From contig JAPJBO010000669.1 in the NCBI GenBank assembly GCA_030068145.1, positions 62,001-126,000 on the forward strand: DNA of 64,000 nucleotides, read 5' to 3'. The stretch comes from Diplonema papillatum. Taxonomy: Eukaryota; Euglenozoa; Diplonemea; Diplonemida; Diplonemidae. The notes under the pieces are model-generated. The model worked only from the letters and a program-made list of their open reading frames with translations. It made no database searches and was not told where the DNA came from. The translations under genes were made by a program, and so were the position numbers. Below are positions 52,580 through 63,938 of the stretch, in pieces. Position 1 is the stretch's first letter. Every line of letters begins with the position of its first letter.

Positions 52580-53419
52580 AGTCTACCGGAACTTAGCATC
52601 GCCCGAACTTTGCTTCACTTTCACCAGAAGCTTATTATTAGTATTAGCTTCGCCCGAACTTTGCGTTGACTCAGCTTCGCCCGAACTTAGCTTCACCCGA
52701 ACTTTACTGTTATCCGAAACAAACCCCGAAAATCATGTTCGACCGGAAAAGTGCCTCGCCCGGGTTCGAACTCGGGACCTCCAGGCTGGAGTCCAGCTTG
52801 ACGTCTTGCGCTGTTCACTCTGCCATCACGGTGTCATTTCCAGGGGGGGAAACTTCCCGACCCTTTACGCTCCGGGCCGGGTTTTTCTTGACCCGTGATT
52901 TTGCACCGGGTGTTTGCATACTTGAGGCCCGGACGGAACTTAGCCTGCCAGAACTTAGCTTCACCCGAACTTTGCTTTGCTTCGCCCGAACTTGCTTTCA
53001 CCAGAACTTAGCCTCCCCAGAACTTAGCTTCACCCGAACTTTGCTATGACTTAGCTTCGCCCGAACTTGACTTCACCAGAACTTAGCATCGCCCGAACTT
53101 TGCTTTGCTTCGCCCGAACTTTGCTTTCACCAGAACTTAGCCTCCCCAGTTTGCTTTGACTTAGCATCGCCCGAACTTGACTCACGAGAACTTAGCATCG
53201 CCCGAACTTTGCTGCCGAACTTTGCTTTCACCAGAACTTAGCTTCACCCGAACTTTGCTTCGCCCGAACTCAGCTTCACCCGAGCTTTGCTTTCACCAGA
53301 ACTTAGCCTCCCCAGAACGTAGCTTCACCCGAACTTTGCTGCTGACTAAGCTTCGCCGAACTTAGCTTCGCCCGAACTTTGCTTTCACCAGAACTTAGCT
53401 TCACCTGAACTTAGCTTCG
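52580..53419. repeat. CCCGAACTTTGCTTCACC-type minisatellite, left block
   Basis: An irregular array of short units alternating GAACTTAGCTTCACC and GAACTTTGCTTTCACC, interrupted by a SINE-like copy. It resumes at 55129-55300 on the far side of the 53427-55128 element, so both blocks were once one array. Confidence 0.9.
52700..52900 (-). repeat. tRNA-derived SINE-like repeat, copy 2
   Basis: On the minus strand an A-box-like TGGCAGAGTG (52816-52825) precedes a B-box-like GAGTTCGAACCCG (52762-52774) by about 45-50 bases, the spacing of a tRNA promoter. A region shared with copy 1 follows. The two copies face each other within 400 bp. Confidence 0.5.
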
Positions 53420-53426
53420 CCCGAGC

Positions 53427-55128
53427 CAGGGTTCGGGACGTGGATCCACGTGGAAATGGAAATCGTGGAAATTTCCACGGATTTCCACGTTCCACTGCTC
53501 ACACCGGTGAAATTATCAATTCCGCCAGTTGTGTTTTTTTGACGACTTACCCGACTGTGGAGACACATTTTCGACCACCATTTTGACCTTCTGGGGCTCA
53601 ACCCCCAAGGTTCACCTTTTTCTCGGTTGTCTTTTTCTCGGTTGTGAGTTAGTTTGAAGGAGAACACCCACCGAGCTGTCTGAGGCTGTGAAGCACCAGA
53701 GTGTGGCCTTGGAGCTGGCACGGGACAAGCTGACGACTATCGCCCCGCGAGCGCAACCAGGACCGCTGCTCTACGAAATCCTCTCGGGAGGGAGCGATGC
53801 TGGTCCCCAGACCGCGGAGTAGCCAGCCGTGCCACGGCTGGGCGCAGCTCCGAAGCCAGCGCCCACACTGCCTGTGCAGACGCGGCCTTGCCTCATCAGC
53901 CGGCCCACCCGCACGCCAGAGCCCCCCAGGAAACTGTGCCGGTCGAGGCGCAGCTGCAGTGGGAGAGCCTGAATGACAGCACCAGTGCCACCACCGTCTG
54001 CCCCTGTCCAACAACCCTCTCAAAAGTCCTGCCCTGAAGACCTGGCCTGAATATTATTGGGCCAGTTTTCCGATAACGGCACAGTCGCCGCAGACAGAGT
54101 TTTGAAATGCCGCTCGACAGCGGCTTCGCCCACACGCCGCTGCCGCGCAACTCGACCGGGTTCGAGATGGAGCGGAAGACTCCGAGCCAGACGGCGACCA
54201 ACAGCTGAGCCCGAGGGCCGGTTGAGACTTTCGAGCGTGGGCAGTGTAACTGTAAGGCCAGTCAAGAAGCATTGCAAGCGTTGGCGCCGCTTGCCGATTC
54301 CGTCGTCAGTGGAATAGCGGGACTGTACTCAGTAAACGACTGCCGAGCGGTTCTGGACGGCGCAGGCCCGTTGACGGTGGAGGGGTCTGCAGTTCGGGTG
54401 CTCGTGTCGGTGTTTGTGCCGGCCAAATTGCGGCAGCTTCTTGAGACCCAGCCTTTGCCCCAGGCTCAATCCGAGCCGCAGCTGGCGGCTGTGGCTGCGA
54501 GCAGCTCGCGAATGCGCGAACGCAGTTTCGCAAAGGAACCGGCAACTTCGTTTACGAAGTTGGCGAAGCTGTGGTTCTTCGCAAAACACGCCCCGCACTC
54601 CCAGGAGGGCTCGTGCCCTCGCTGACTCAGTTTCTTCTGCCGTCGGTGGTGGCACTGGTGCTATTATCAGGCTCTCCCGCTGCGCTGCGCCTCGACCGGC
54701 ACATGGGGGCTCTGGCGTGCACGGCGCTACTCCGCAGTCTGGGGACCGGCCTCGCTCCCTCCGAGGATTTCTTAGAGCGGCGGTCCTGGTTGCGCGGGGC
54801 GATAGTCGTCAGCTTGTCCCGTGCCAGCTCCAAGGCCACACTGGTGCTTCACAGCCTCAGACAGCTCGGTGGGTGTTCTCCTTCAAACTAACTCACAACC
54901 GAGAAAAAGACAACCGAGAAAAAGGTGAACCTTGGGGGTTGAGCCCCAGAAGGTCAAAATGGTGGTCGAAAATGTGTCTCCACAGTCGGGTAAGTCGTCA
55001 AAAACCCCCAACTGGCGGAATCGATAATTTCACCGGTGTGGGCAGTGGAACGTGGAAATCCGTGGAAATTTCCATGATTTCCATTTCCACGATTTCCATT
55101 TCCACGTGGATCCACGTCCCGAACCCTG
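53427..55128. mobile_element. hAT-like element with ~0.5-kb terminal inverted repeats
   Basis: Starts CAGGGTTCGGGACGTGGATC and ends with its mirror. The inverted repeats extend about 490-580 bp from each end (53427 to about 54000, and about 54640 to 55128), the left one with a short extra insert. The 7-bp flanks are identical: CCCGAGC at 53420-53426 and 55129-55135. The unique centre is about 0.6 kb with no transposase. It is inserted inside the GAACTTTGC minisatellite. The CAGGG...CCCTG ends and short duplication suggest hAT. Confidence 0.8.
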
Positions 55129-55300
55129 CCCGAGCTTTGCTTTCACCAGAACTTAGCCTCTCCAGAACTTAGCTTCACCGAACTTAGCTTCACCAGAACT
55201 TAGCATCGCCCGAACTTTGCTGCCGAACTTTGCTTTCACCAGAAATTGGCTTCACCAGAACTTTGCTTCGCCAGAACTTTACTGTTTCCCGAACTTTAAC
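55129..55300. repeat. CCCGAACTTTGCTTCACC-type minisatellite, right block
   Basis: Continuation of the array at 52580-53419, split by the element insertion. Confidence 0.85.
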
Positions 55301-55941
55301 TGGTAAACGGTTTACTAAACAGCTACTGCTACTAAAGTAGTAGTAGGCATTATGCACACAGAATCATGCATAATTAAGGTTGGCGAGAGTGACAGACCCA
55401 TTCTACTTTCAAAGCGCTTACCATTTCTGTCCTGACACCCTCTGAGAGGGCCTCTCAACCAGCGACCGGCGCTCTCCGAGCCTCTTGAATGACCCCAGAG
55501 GAGGAGTGGGAGAGAGCGGCAAGTACCGCCGCAGCCAAACAGATTTGAATGCTGCCAGAAAGCTGCAAAGAAAACGTGTCAGCCGTCTGATAATAGTCAG
55601 GAGCTGGCGGATGGTGACTGAGCTTGAGCTCCCTGCCGCGGGCCTGCGGCCCGTGCTGCCCTGCTGGACTGGTATTGTCGCAAGTCAGTCACTTTCAACT
55701 TTCCCTTGTGCCTTGGCTGGGCCTGTGCTATAGGAGCCTGCGAGGAATCGGTCATTCGACTGACTCACTGTACACAAATTAAATCCTCGTCGAATGCAGT
55801 TTACGTTCAAGTGACGTTCTTTTCCGTAGCTCATGAGACATTCGAGTGACACCACACTGTCAGAATTCGGTGGAAACCTGAATTTGAGTCTGAACTTCAG
55901 CCAAATGCAAATGAGTGACCGAACGGGAAAGAAGTTGTAAA
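55301..55941. other. Noncoding stretch
   Basis: Has a short (AGT/ACT)n run at about 55325-55346. No gene is supported. Confidence 0.45.
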
Positions 55942-56399
55942 CAGTGTGGGCCGCACCGACCTCCGCACCGGTGCGGGCGCACCGGTGCGCTGTTCGGTGC
56001 GCCGGTGCGCTACACAATTCCTTTGTTAGGGAGATTTTGTCGCTGGTCCACGTAGCGGACCTTTTTCGTCGATTTTATGCTCACGTTCAGCTCCGATGAA
56101 GAGATTTGTGAAAAATGGACCCAGGGAACAAATGGTTCGTGGGTCTTGCTTGTGGTCAGGGCAGCCGGGCACGGAGTCTACACCGCGGGTTGACAAAGGT
56201 TTGCACCATATATTCACGCCAAAACAGTCAAAACTACCAGCGCAATAGTGTTGTTTCGTCGGGGTCAAATGTCGAAAAACGTGCCCTGCGGGAATTGATA
56301 ATTTCGCGTGCACAGGCACTTGAACCAGGAAATCTGAAACGGAAACTTCGATTTCCAGGGTTTGCGGGTTTGCGGGTTTGCAGGGTTTGCGGGTCATCG
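55942..56399 (+). mobile_element. Left part of a hAT element related to 47333-48266
   Basis: Begins CAGTGTGGGCCGCACCG, close to the CAGTGTGGCTCC end of the nested element. It then has GC-rich palindromes of GCGCACCGGTGCGC type (55960-56012), and at 56035-56165 the ~130-bp segment that the other element carries twice. A GGGTTTGCGGGTTTGC repeat at about 56358-56395 separates it from the transposase fragment. The matching right end was not found. Confidence 0.55.
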
Positions 56400-56762
56400 A
56401 ACCTTTCGACGGCATTTCCAGAGACAAACAATCTGTTGGCCATTGCTGTTGTCCTGCCAATGGGGACAGCATCGGTCGAGCGTGTCTTTTCAAACATGAA
56501 AAGGGTGTTGACAAAAGCCAGGAAGAGGTTTCACGAGCAGACGCTGACCGCCGTGCTAATGCTCGGGCTCAATGGCCCGTATGAACGTGGCAGCGTCATC
56601 CCGAGGAGCGCTATGGAGGCGTACCTCAATGCGTGGATTGCGAGCCCAAGAACGCTGAACTTCGCCACGTGGCCGGAGTATGAAGCGTGCGTCGACAAAG
56701 TGGGGGTCATGCGCAAAAATATGATGACTAGCCCAAGGCTGCTGCAATCGGCCGTTCATTGA
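56400..56762 (+). pseudogene. hAT transposase, C-terminal dimerisation part
   Basis: The frame ending at 56762 contains NLLAIAVVLPMGTASVERVF followed by SNMKRVLTKARKRF, the hallmark C-terminal block of hAT transposases. It is followed by about 75 more residues and a natural stop. The upstream part of the same open frame is repeat DNA without transposase features, so the BED finger and most of the catalytic core are missing. It is probably the remnant of the autonomous parent of the non-autonomous elements at 47333 and 51459, given the shared flanking sequence. Confidence 0.75.
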
Positions 56763-58149
56763 CGCTGTTGTTGGCCCACTCGTCCCTTTGTTTCCCGTAG
56801 CAGACATATGGCTTTCTGGTGTCTGCCCTCCTGCAACACCCCCTGTGCACAAAATTTGGATACAGACCAGTTTACCAGTTCTGGGCTCGGGGGTCGAGGT
56901 CAGAGCTAGTATGCTGGGTTGGACCACCAGAGCCCAAAATAGGTGAGGTGGACCATTTTGTCCGGTCCAACTTATTTCCAAAAAATGGATGCCAAGCCTG
57001 TCCGGCATAAGACGCACGCAGGCAGAGATATTCGTAACCTCCTGGGCCAAAAGCAAGATACCAGAGCTTCTTTTGCCGTGCAGCTCTATTTCTGGTACCA
57101 GGACGTACCTGTGCACGACTCTGCTCTGAGAGGACAAGAACGCCTCCCTCGCGCTCCGTCTCTTCCGATGTTATTGTCCCGTGTTCCCACCGCAGGGGGG
57201 TCGTGTTCGAGTGTTCACGTTTGCCTTGGAGTGGGGGAAATCTGGATTGACGCGGTCTGCCTAGAAAAAGAAGCCGGTTCTTCTGAAAGTGTGCTTCACT
57301 TGCCACAGTTTCACCCCAAAACACCTGCCAAAACACCTGAAATCACTTGTAAATCTTACTAGTGCACTTGTAAAGTTTACAAGTGCACTTGTAAAATTTA
57401 TTAGTGGCACTTCTAAACCATTTTCACTTGTAAAACCACTAGTAAATTTACTAGTGAAAGCCTTTACTACTGCACCGTGAACCCGGCACAAACCCGGAAA
57501 AACTCCAGGGTGGATCACACCATACAAACTGGGGTATTTCATTGTACAGGTAACAACACAATGGGTATTTGTAACAACAAAGATGCGCGTGTGGACGAAG
57601 TGAATCGAACACCCAAATCTGCTGCACAACGTGACGTCTCTGGTATGTTCCAGTATTCCATTCAGATCTTTGGAGCTTCGTCCCACCCTATGCAGAACCG
57701 AGAAAAAGGACATTTGATTATGCAAGGTGGCTGGTGCTTCTTCACAGGCCTGGCACACGGCTACGTTCTTCTATCTAACCCTTTCTCTGGTTTTCTTTCG
57801 ACCCGTTGCTGCTGACAGGCCCAGAAGAGAAATACAGGTCTGGTAGCAAGTATCTTTTCGTCCTGCAGATTGTAAAGTGCATGTCCGAGGACATTTCTAC
57901 CTTGAATCAAGCAGTTCTCGACTTGGTCATGCCATTCCTGTCAAAGGTGAACTATTCCACGCCACGCAAAACTGCGGGTATACCAGAACCCTGTCATGGA
58001 AGACAGAATGAGGTCGAAATCTGTGCGATAGTCGGAACACAAATGCAGGAAAACGAACACCTGAAGTCTTCAAATGCAATTTTAGCCATTGAGATGATAC
58101 AGCATACATTCCACAGGAGGTAGTAGAGCGGCGAGCACTGCTTCAACAG
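56763..58149. other. Region upstream of the phospholipase D exon
   Basis: Contains the repeat at 56850-56930 (partner at about 785-870), a CACTTGTAAA-type tandem repeat at about 57355-57465, and the GGCACAAACCCGGAAAAACT word at 57486. The first phospholipase D exon with the start codon should be here or further left, but I could not identify it. Confidence 0.5.
57355..57465. repeat. CACTTGTAAA-type short tandem repeat
   Basis: Loose repeats of ACTTGTAAA and ACTAGTAAA with inverted partners (TTTACAAGTG, TTTACTAGTG). Confidence 0.75.
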
Positions 58150-59313
58150 TGGCGAACGAGTACCGACTCCTGAATGGCTGCTTCGATATCACCCTTCACG
58201 AAGGCGACGGGTTCTCCAAGGAGGACTTGCTGAGCCAAAATGACGCTTTCTGCGAGGTCCGCGACCAGCAGCGGCGCCGGTTGCTCAAAACAGCCGTGGT
58301 GAAAAACAGTAAAAACCCTGTCTGGAACATGAAACAAGTTGTGTCCATGACCGAATGCTCGCAGCTATGCTTCGTCGTAAAAGACAGTGATGTTGGTCCT
58401 GATGATGAATTGGGATTGAAGGTGCTGAAGGCGAGTTGCTCGGTTCTCAGCCCATTGTTCAAAGGCGAAGCTGTCAGCGCATGGATTTCCCTAGAAGGAG
58501 GGTCCAGAAGAGCTCGGATTCCACGCGTGCGGGTGACAATAAAGCCGATGCTGCACAAGCTTCCTGGAACGCTTGGCGTGCATTCGTCAACGTTTGCCCC
58601 GCACACCCAGTGTCGAGTCACATTGTTCCAAAGTGCACATGTTGGGAGTGAACGATCATATCTGCCAGATATCAAGGTCTACACAGGCAGCGCAGGTGGA
58701 ACGAAAAAGAAGCACAAAAATCCGAAGTACGCTTTCTGCAAAGACGACAATCTCGATGGTGAGCGGGTGTACCAGCCGAGGAACGCTTGGGAAGAGATGT
58801 ACATAACAATCTTGGAGGCGCGTCACTTCATCTACGTGATTGGATGGTCCGTTAATGTGGACGTATCCTTGCTTCGTGAAAGGAATATCGAGGTCTCCGG
58901 GTATGAAGGCCTTGATGGCCGTAAGCTCAAGTTCGGCGACCTCCTGATCAAGAAGGCCAATGAGGGGGTTACTGTCTGTGTGTCCCTTTGGAACGGGGTC
59001 GGAGGATCTGCTGCATTCGACTTTCCCGGAATCATGGGAACGTATGCTGCCATTACACAAGATTATCTGAAGGGCTCGCGGGTTCACGTTGATACTTTCG
59101 TACGCAGAGGTGAAGACTTGAAAAGAAGCGCCGCGAATGCCCTGCTGTACTCGCACCATCAGAAATGTATTGTATGCGACGCACCTGCCCTGGCAGGCTC
59201 CCATAAGCCCAGGCGGCTCGTCGGCTTTGTAGGTGGCATTGACATTACGAAAGGCCGCTTTTCTACTCCTTTGAAACACATGTACGGTGAGCCGCTGCGT
59301 TCTTGGACCACAG
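58150..59313 (+). CDS. Phospholipase D, C2 domain and first HKD motif (exon)
   Basis: Phospholipase D hydrolyses phosphatidylcholine and similar lipids to phosphatidic acid. This exon follows CTTCAACAG and lacks an ATG near its start. If the previous exon ended in A, the junction would form ATG-GCG-AAC. Codons 5-125 are a C2 domain (RLLNGCFDITLHEGDGF, NPVWN, VVKDSDVGPDDELG), the calcium/lipid-binding module of plant-type PLDs. Then come RNAWEEMYITILEARHFIYV, GWSVN, and the first catalytic motif HHQKCIVCD with VGFVGGIDITKGRFSTP. The exon ends at ACAG/GTGTGT (59313/59314). The second HKD must lie beyond the window. All visible catalytic residues are intact. Confidence 0.85.
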
Positions 59314-60799
59314 GTGTGTCACTTGTTCGCCCTATGTTGAGGTGTGAGAGCACAACGCAAAAGGGTGGAACTGCACAGTAGAAAAAGGAGCGGCTCTCTG
59401 TGCTGCCCCTTGCCTTGCAGCACCGTCCTTTCTCGGATTTGTTTGACGACACTGACTTGTGTTACCCAAATCGTCCTTCTCTCCATGGCGTACCCCTTGC
59501 CACAATCTGGATCTTAATTTGCTCTTTGTCCCAGCAGTCAAAATGGGGGTTTGCATAATTTTGTGGTGTATCACACCACAAAATCGCGTTCCGCAGTGTG
59601 AGTCTCAGGTTCTCTGAGCCAAAACCTGGAAAGTTGTGTCTGGACCCCTTCGACCCTTTGGACCTCCAGTAAACTCTCATTCTTGGAGGTCCCCTGGTGA
59701 ATTCTTTTGACAATAACAAGGTGCATCACACGTGTGATCCACGTTTGTTATAGCCTTTGCGTTGACAGGCACAGAAGTCACTGCACGAGCCCTCCAAACA
59801 CCTGTCACCATGATCTCAGCACGTCGTTTACAAGCACGGTACACAAGCCCATTCCCGAACACAAGGATTTTAGTGACTGCAATATCGGCGGTGTTGCCGG
59901 TCTGTGCACACCCTACCAGTGTTTTCTGGACAAATTCATCATGTTGGGACCAAACGTGGCACGAAAGGTTTCAATTCCGTTTTGGGCTAAAGCTCAGCGA
60001 CCATACTGTTATGGGCAAAAACGTTTGCTGTACCGTTATGAGCCCGGGGTAACAGAACGGCGGCCCATGCAGATCATTTTTTTTTTGTGTCTAACAAATG
60101 CAATTTGTCAAGAACAAAAACAGATCGATTGGTGTGGTCCGTATAGCCAAGGGGAACTACGGGGGAACTACGGGGAACTGACCTTGGGGTGTCCTTTTTT
60201 TTTTTGTAGGGGAATTTTTTCAAACGCCACGCACCGGCGCAAAACCCGGAGCTTTGGAGTGACCAAAACGGTTCCTCTTGCTTGGGCCTTCCACAACAGG
60301 GCCAAGCCTTTCGAAAAATGGAGCCTGTCGGTGGCGACGCCCCTTGAAGGGGTGGTGCTTTCGTGCCGCCGTGGAATGCGCATGAAGGATTTGTTGAAAA
60401 AGTAGACTCGACCGCTATCGTAGGACTCGCAAAAGTCGGTTGCAGGAACCTAAGTAAAGCTCGCTACCGGCCCTTCAACGTTCGCCAGGAGGACTGAAGG
60501 AAAAGCTCAGTTACGACCATTGCGTGCTTGTACAGATTAATCGCGTTTTCGCGACGGATGGCAGAGGCCGATCGAGATCTAGGATATCTTGGACAGCCCA
60601 CAGGTAAAATTGGTCGGCAGCACGCAATCAAGAGTCCCATGGTGATTTGATGAGGACAGTCATAGACGAAAGGATGTGCTTGCTCAGCAAGCTGAGTCCA
60701 ACTTGTGTCTGCAAGTTACTTCTTGATAAACTGCATGCCCTCACCCGAAGCATGCGATTCAAGGGTAATGTTGTTGTGGGCAAACTGCTCTACGATCTT

Positions 60800-62511
60800 T
60801 GGGCCAGAAGGATGCAGAGCCCGAAGAACCCAAGGCTTTCCCGCGTCCGAAATCTCCCTCCCACCAGCGAAAGAAGCAAACAAGCCAAGAGCCTCTCCTT
60901 GCGCGCCATTCCGACAAGTCCAATCCCTCTTGGGTTTGAGCAAGAAGGTGATCCGCAATCACGTTCAGAGGCCCAGGTGGCGTTTGCTTCAGCTCCTCTA
61001 CTCTGGGAGAAACCGGAAGCTCTCCGGAGATGGTATCTGCATTCCAACTCGTCCCTTCCCGGAAAGATCAGTCGACGGCTGTTTGCAAGTGGGTTTGCAA
61101 GTGGGTGGAGGTCCTGGGACTGCGAAGGTGTGACTATCCCACACAAGAAGGGCTCGCTGTCTCTCTGTCCCTGCCGCCATAGCCACCTTATCCTCGGCCA
61201 AGCACCAGTTTCTCCTCCTGCAACGCAACCTTGTCTTCAGCATGGCCATTCTGACTGTCATTCTGGTTATCAACCTTACTCCTCGCTCGGGTTGCCGTCT
61301 TCGACCGCGACCGCCTCTGATAGTTTGGGTTAGAATGCAAATAATCTGTGGCGATAATTTGCATCGCCGGTGTCGCGGTTATCTCTTCGTAGGTGATGTG
61401 TCATGGTTTCGCCTCTTTAGCTCGTCTTGATCGTCGCGCTCAGGCGCGCGTTTGGTGCCTCGCTTCTTCTTCGATTGCTCGCCAGGTTCATCGGTTGCGC
61501 GTCGATTTCTGCTTCTTCAAGGCGCTAGGGCGATGACCGTGTTGCCTTCTGTGGGGTCGTCTGCCCGCTCAGCTTCTTCGCTTGCGCTTCGATGCGTCCT
61601 TTGCGCCTATTGATACCGGCTCCGCCGCGCCGCTTCTTCGCTCGCGTTGGCGCCGTCTTCTCGACCTTCGCTCTCGGTGGCGATGAGGTTCCGCTCTTCG
61701 GTCCCATCTTCTCCCGCTGCTTCTGGGAGCGTTTTCCCTCTTCCACCTTCGGTGCAGACACGGGGCTCTCCGCCTTCTTCTTCTTCTTTGCTGTCTTCTC
61801 CGCTCGCCAAGGCCGCCCGGTGGTGCCCCTTCCGACAGCACAGTTTGGGCCTTCGACTTCGCAAGTCCGCGCCGGCTCCACCACGGAAGATCGGCCTCAT
61901 CTCGTACCCCGTGAGGCACGGCGGGGCTCCCACCGTTCTCAGCGACCCTATTTTCTCCAGTTTCCTGCCTGGCAGAAGCGGTCCGTCGCCGTTTCGCTCC
62001 AGCGCATCCCCGACGGTTTTTAAAAGTTTTGCGAGTACCCTCGCACACATGCTCAACGGTGTCCCGTCCGTCGTCGCTACGACACTGCCCGGAAGATCCA
62101 GTTTCGTGCACACTTCAAAGTCGACGGCGAGCTCCACCATCGAGACGTCACCCGCCACCGACCAGCACATCCCATCCAGCCAATACTGCAGCGCCCGGAC
62201 CCACCTCTCTCCTCCGACCGCCGCTAAGGTCTCCAGTCCCGCGATCGCTTCGAAACCCGGCCGGTGCGGGGCCTCTGATGGAACATTTCCCGCTCTCTGT
62301 ACCGCAGCTGATCCTGTCACTCCTGTCAAACCGTGACTCCCAGTCTGTCCTCCTTCTCATCCTATTCCTTCCTCTTCGGGGCGCGCAAGCTGGGGCCGTA
62401 ATACTGCACCTTTGTAGCTCTTCCGCCCCACCTTCGCCAGGGCGACTGCAGAAAGTGGTCGCCACAAAGGAATTACCCCGAAATTCACCGATTTTGGCCT
62501 GGACCAGGTGG
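60800..62511 (-). mobile_element. Multi-copy repeat family, copy C (inverted)
   Basis: Ends in GGACCAGGTGG (62501-62511) like copies A and B. Segments at 60935-61430 match 35350-35830 and 11500-11800 in reverse complement. A neighbouring GGTCGCCACAAAGG block matches the left end of copy B. Confidence 0.55.
61607..62329 (-). pseudogene. Open frame in copy C, unidentified protein
   Basis: A minus-strand frame of ~240 codons, the longest surviving frame of this family. It contains FEVCTKLDLPGSVVATTDGT and VLAKLLKTVGDALERNG, then KIGSLRTVGAPPCLTGYEM, then a cysteine-containing and Arg-rich end. In an overlapping minus frame (61525-61884) a Lys-rich continuation begins with TCEVEGPNCAVG, similar to CRNYRTCEVGGQDSAAS in copy A, so the original gene probably spanned both frames. 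Copy B carries a different middle (Cys/His words) between similar flanks. I do not recognise the protein. Confidence 0.4.
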
Positions 62512-62651
62512 CTTGTCTCCTGGGGTGCTTTATCTTATACGCTCGAATAACCCGAAACTGTCCATATTTTGTGACGAAAAAGTGCAAAGTAGCTTAGAAA
62601 CGCTCTCCAGGACCCAAGGCTGCATCCCTGAAGCACTCAGCAAAAAAACAA

Positions 62652-62690
62652 GAAAAAAAAAAAAAAAAGACACCCCCCCCCCCCCCCCCC
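62652..62690. repeat. Adjacent poly-A and poly-C runs
   Basis: An A-run of about 18 bases followed closely by about 18 C. It could be the worn tail of a retroposed sequence or simple slippage. Confidence 0.8.
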
Positions 62691-63938
62691 ATGTTGAACT
62701 ACGGGGGAACAACGGAAAACTGGCCCACCGACCAAACCATCGATGGCAGCGTACTATCCTCACTCCCGTTGTAGGAGTGAACCCGTGTGGGTGTAGCTCG
62801 CGACTAGTACTGGTCATAAAGTCTTTGCAGAATCTTTCTACCTCGACTCTGGCACCTGAGGCACGGACTGCTTCAAAAAACCGCGCCTGGGGCACAAGAT
62901 GTGGCTGATGGTGCGAACATGTTGTCACATTTGGCATCAAAACTGACTGAGTGAGGAACACAAAACTGTTAAGAGGGAAGGACAGTGTCTATCCTCATGC
63001 TTATCAGGAGTCTTTGTGCTCTCGAATACTCTTTGGGCAAACCGCTGTGTGTGACACCATGCCAGTTTCGGGATCTTCATACTGCACCTGACAAGGCCTC
63101 CAATTCTTTTCCGCGCCTGCGGCGCAGGATGTAGGACTATGTCATCATTTGTCTCGTTTTGTCTAAAGTGTCCACCAGCAAAGGATTCATATCAAATTCA
63201 TAAGGTCTGCTGGAGTGCAGTGATATCCCGGCATGAGATCTCGCTTGTGACGATTTCTAATGCTCAGCACCTTCGGCTGACGCTGCAGTGGCATCTGCAT
63301 CTATCTACCACTACCCAGCTTGTGCACTGCACGAACAGCATGAAATTGCTGGTGTTTGCTTCCTCCGGCATGTCGGGGTTGGCGGTGGGATCCAATCTCA
63401 GAAGCTGGAGTCAAAGCTACAGTGGAGCAACCCATCTCTATCTCCAGCTCACGGTGAGCACTGACAGACACTGCAAAAAAAGCGCGACACCGAAACAACG
63501 CCAAAAAAAAAAAAAACTTTTCCTGATTTAGGCTTCCTCCGGCATTTCGGAGGTAAGCGGGAGCACTGAGTGGGTCGTAAAAAAAAAATTTAAAAACCCC
63601 GGATCTCTAGGTGAACTAACAACCCGTACTCAACATCTTAACTCGCACTGCGGATTCCCCCGTTGGCCAGACGGTGGGATTGGTGTCTCCCGTCGCGTCC
63701 CGCCTTGTTCGCTTATGGGGCGACACCAGGTCACTTCTTCTGTTGTAGAATCGACGGCTGTGCGGAGGTCTCCAACCACAACATACACATTCATTGGGTA
63801 CTTCGCATTGTGTCGGTGTCAGAGAAAAAGAAGGTGTCTGCAGCTTATGAAGTCGATTGTGAAGGCTTGACAGCAAGCTTATATTATGCTGCCGGTACTA
63901 TGTAAATTACCCCTCATTCCTTCATCATTCCTTCACAG

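Larger units (their letters stand above)
59314..63938. other. 4.6-kb phospholipase D intron filled with repeats
   Basis: Donor GTGTGT at 59314, acceptor CCTTCACAG ending at 63938. It contains GGGGAACTAC tandem units at about 60155-60178, repeat family copy C (about 60800-62511), poly-A/poly-C at about 62652-62690, and AAAACCCCGGATC at 63592 shared with 25982. No same-strand gene is convincing inside. Confidence 0.7.

Noticed and set aside
52386-53365. ASPEL-repeat ORFs
   Set aside because: Translation of the GAACTTTGC minisatellite.
57806-58123. 105-codon frame just upstream of the PLD exon as its first exon
   Set aside because: No splice donor in a compatible phase, and the frame ends in a stop before the C2 exon.
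59707-60405. 232-codon frame in the PLD intron
   Set aside because: No domain signal; it runs through repeats and G-rich tandem units.
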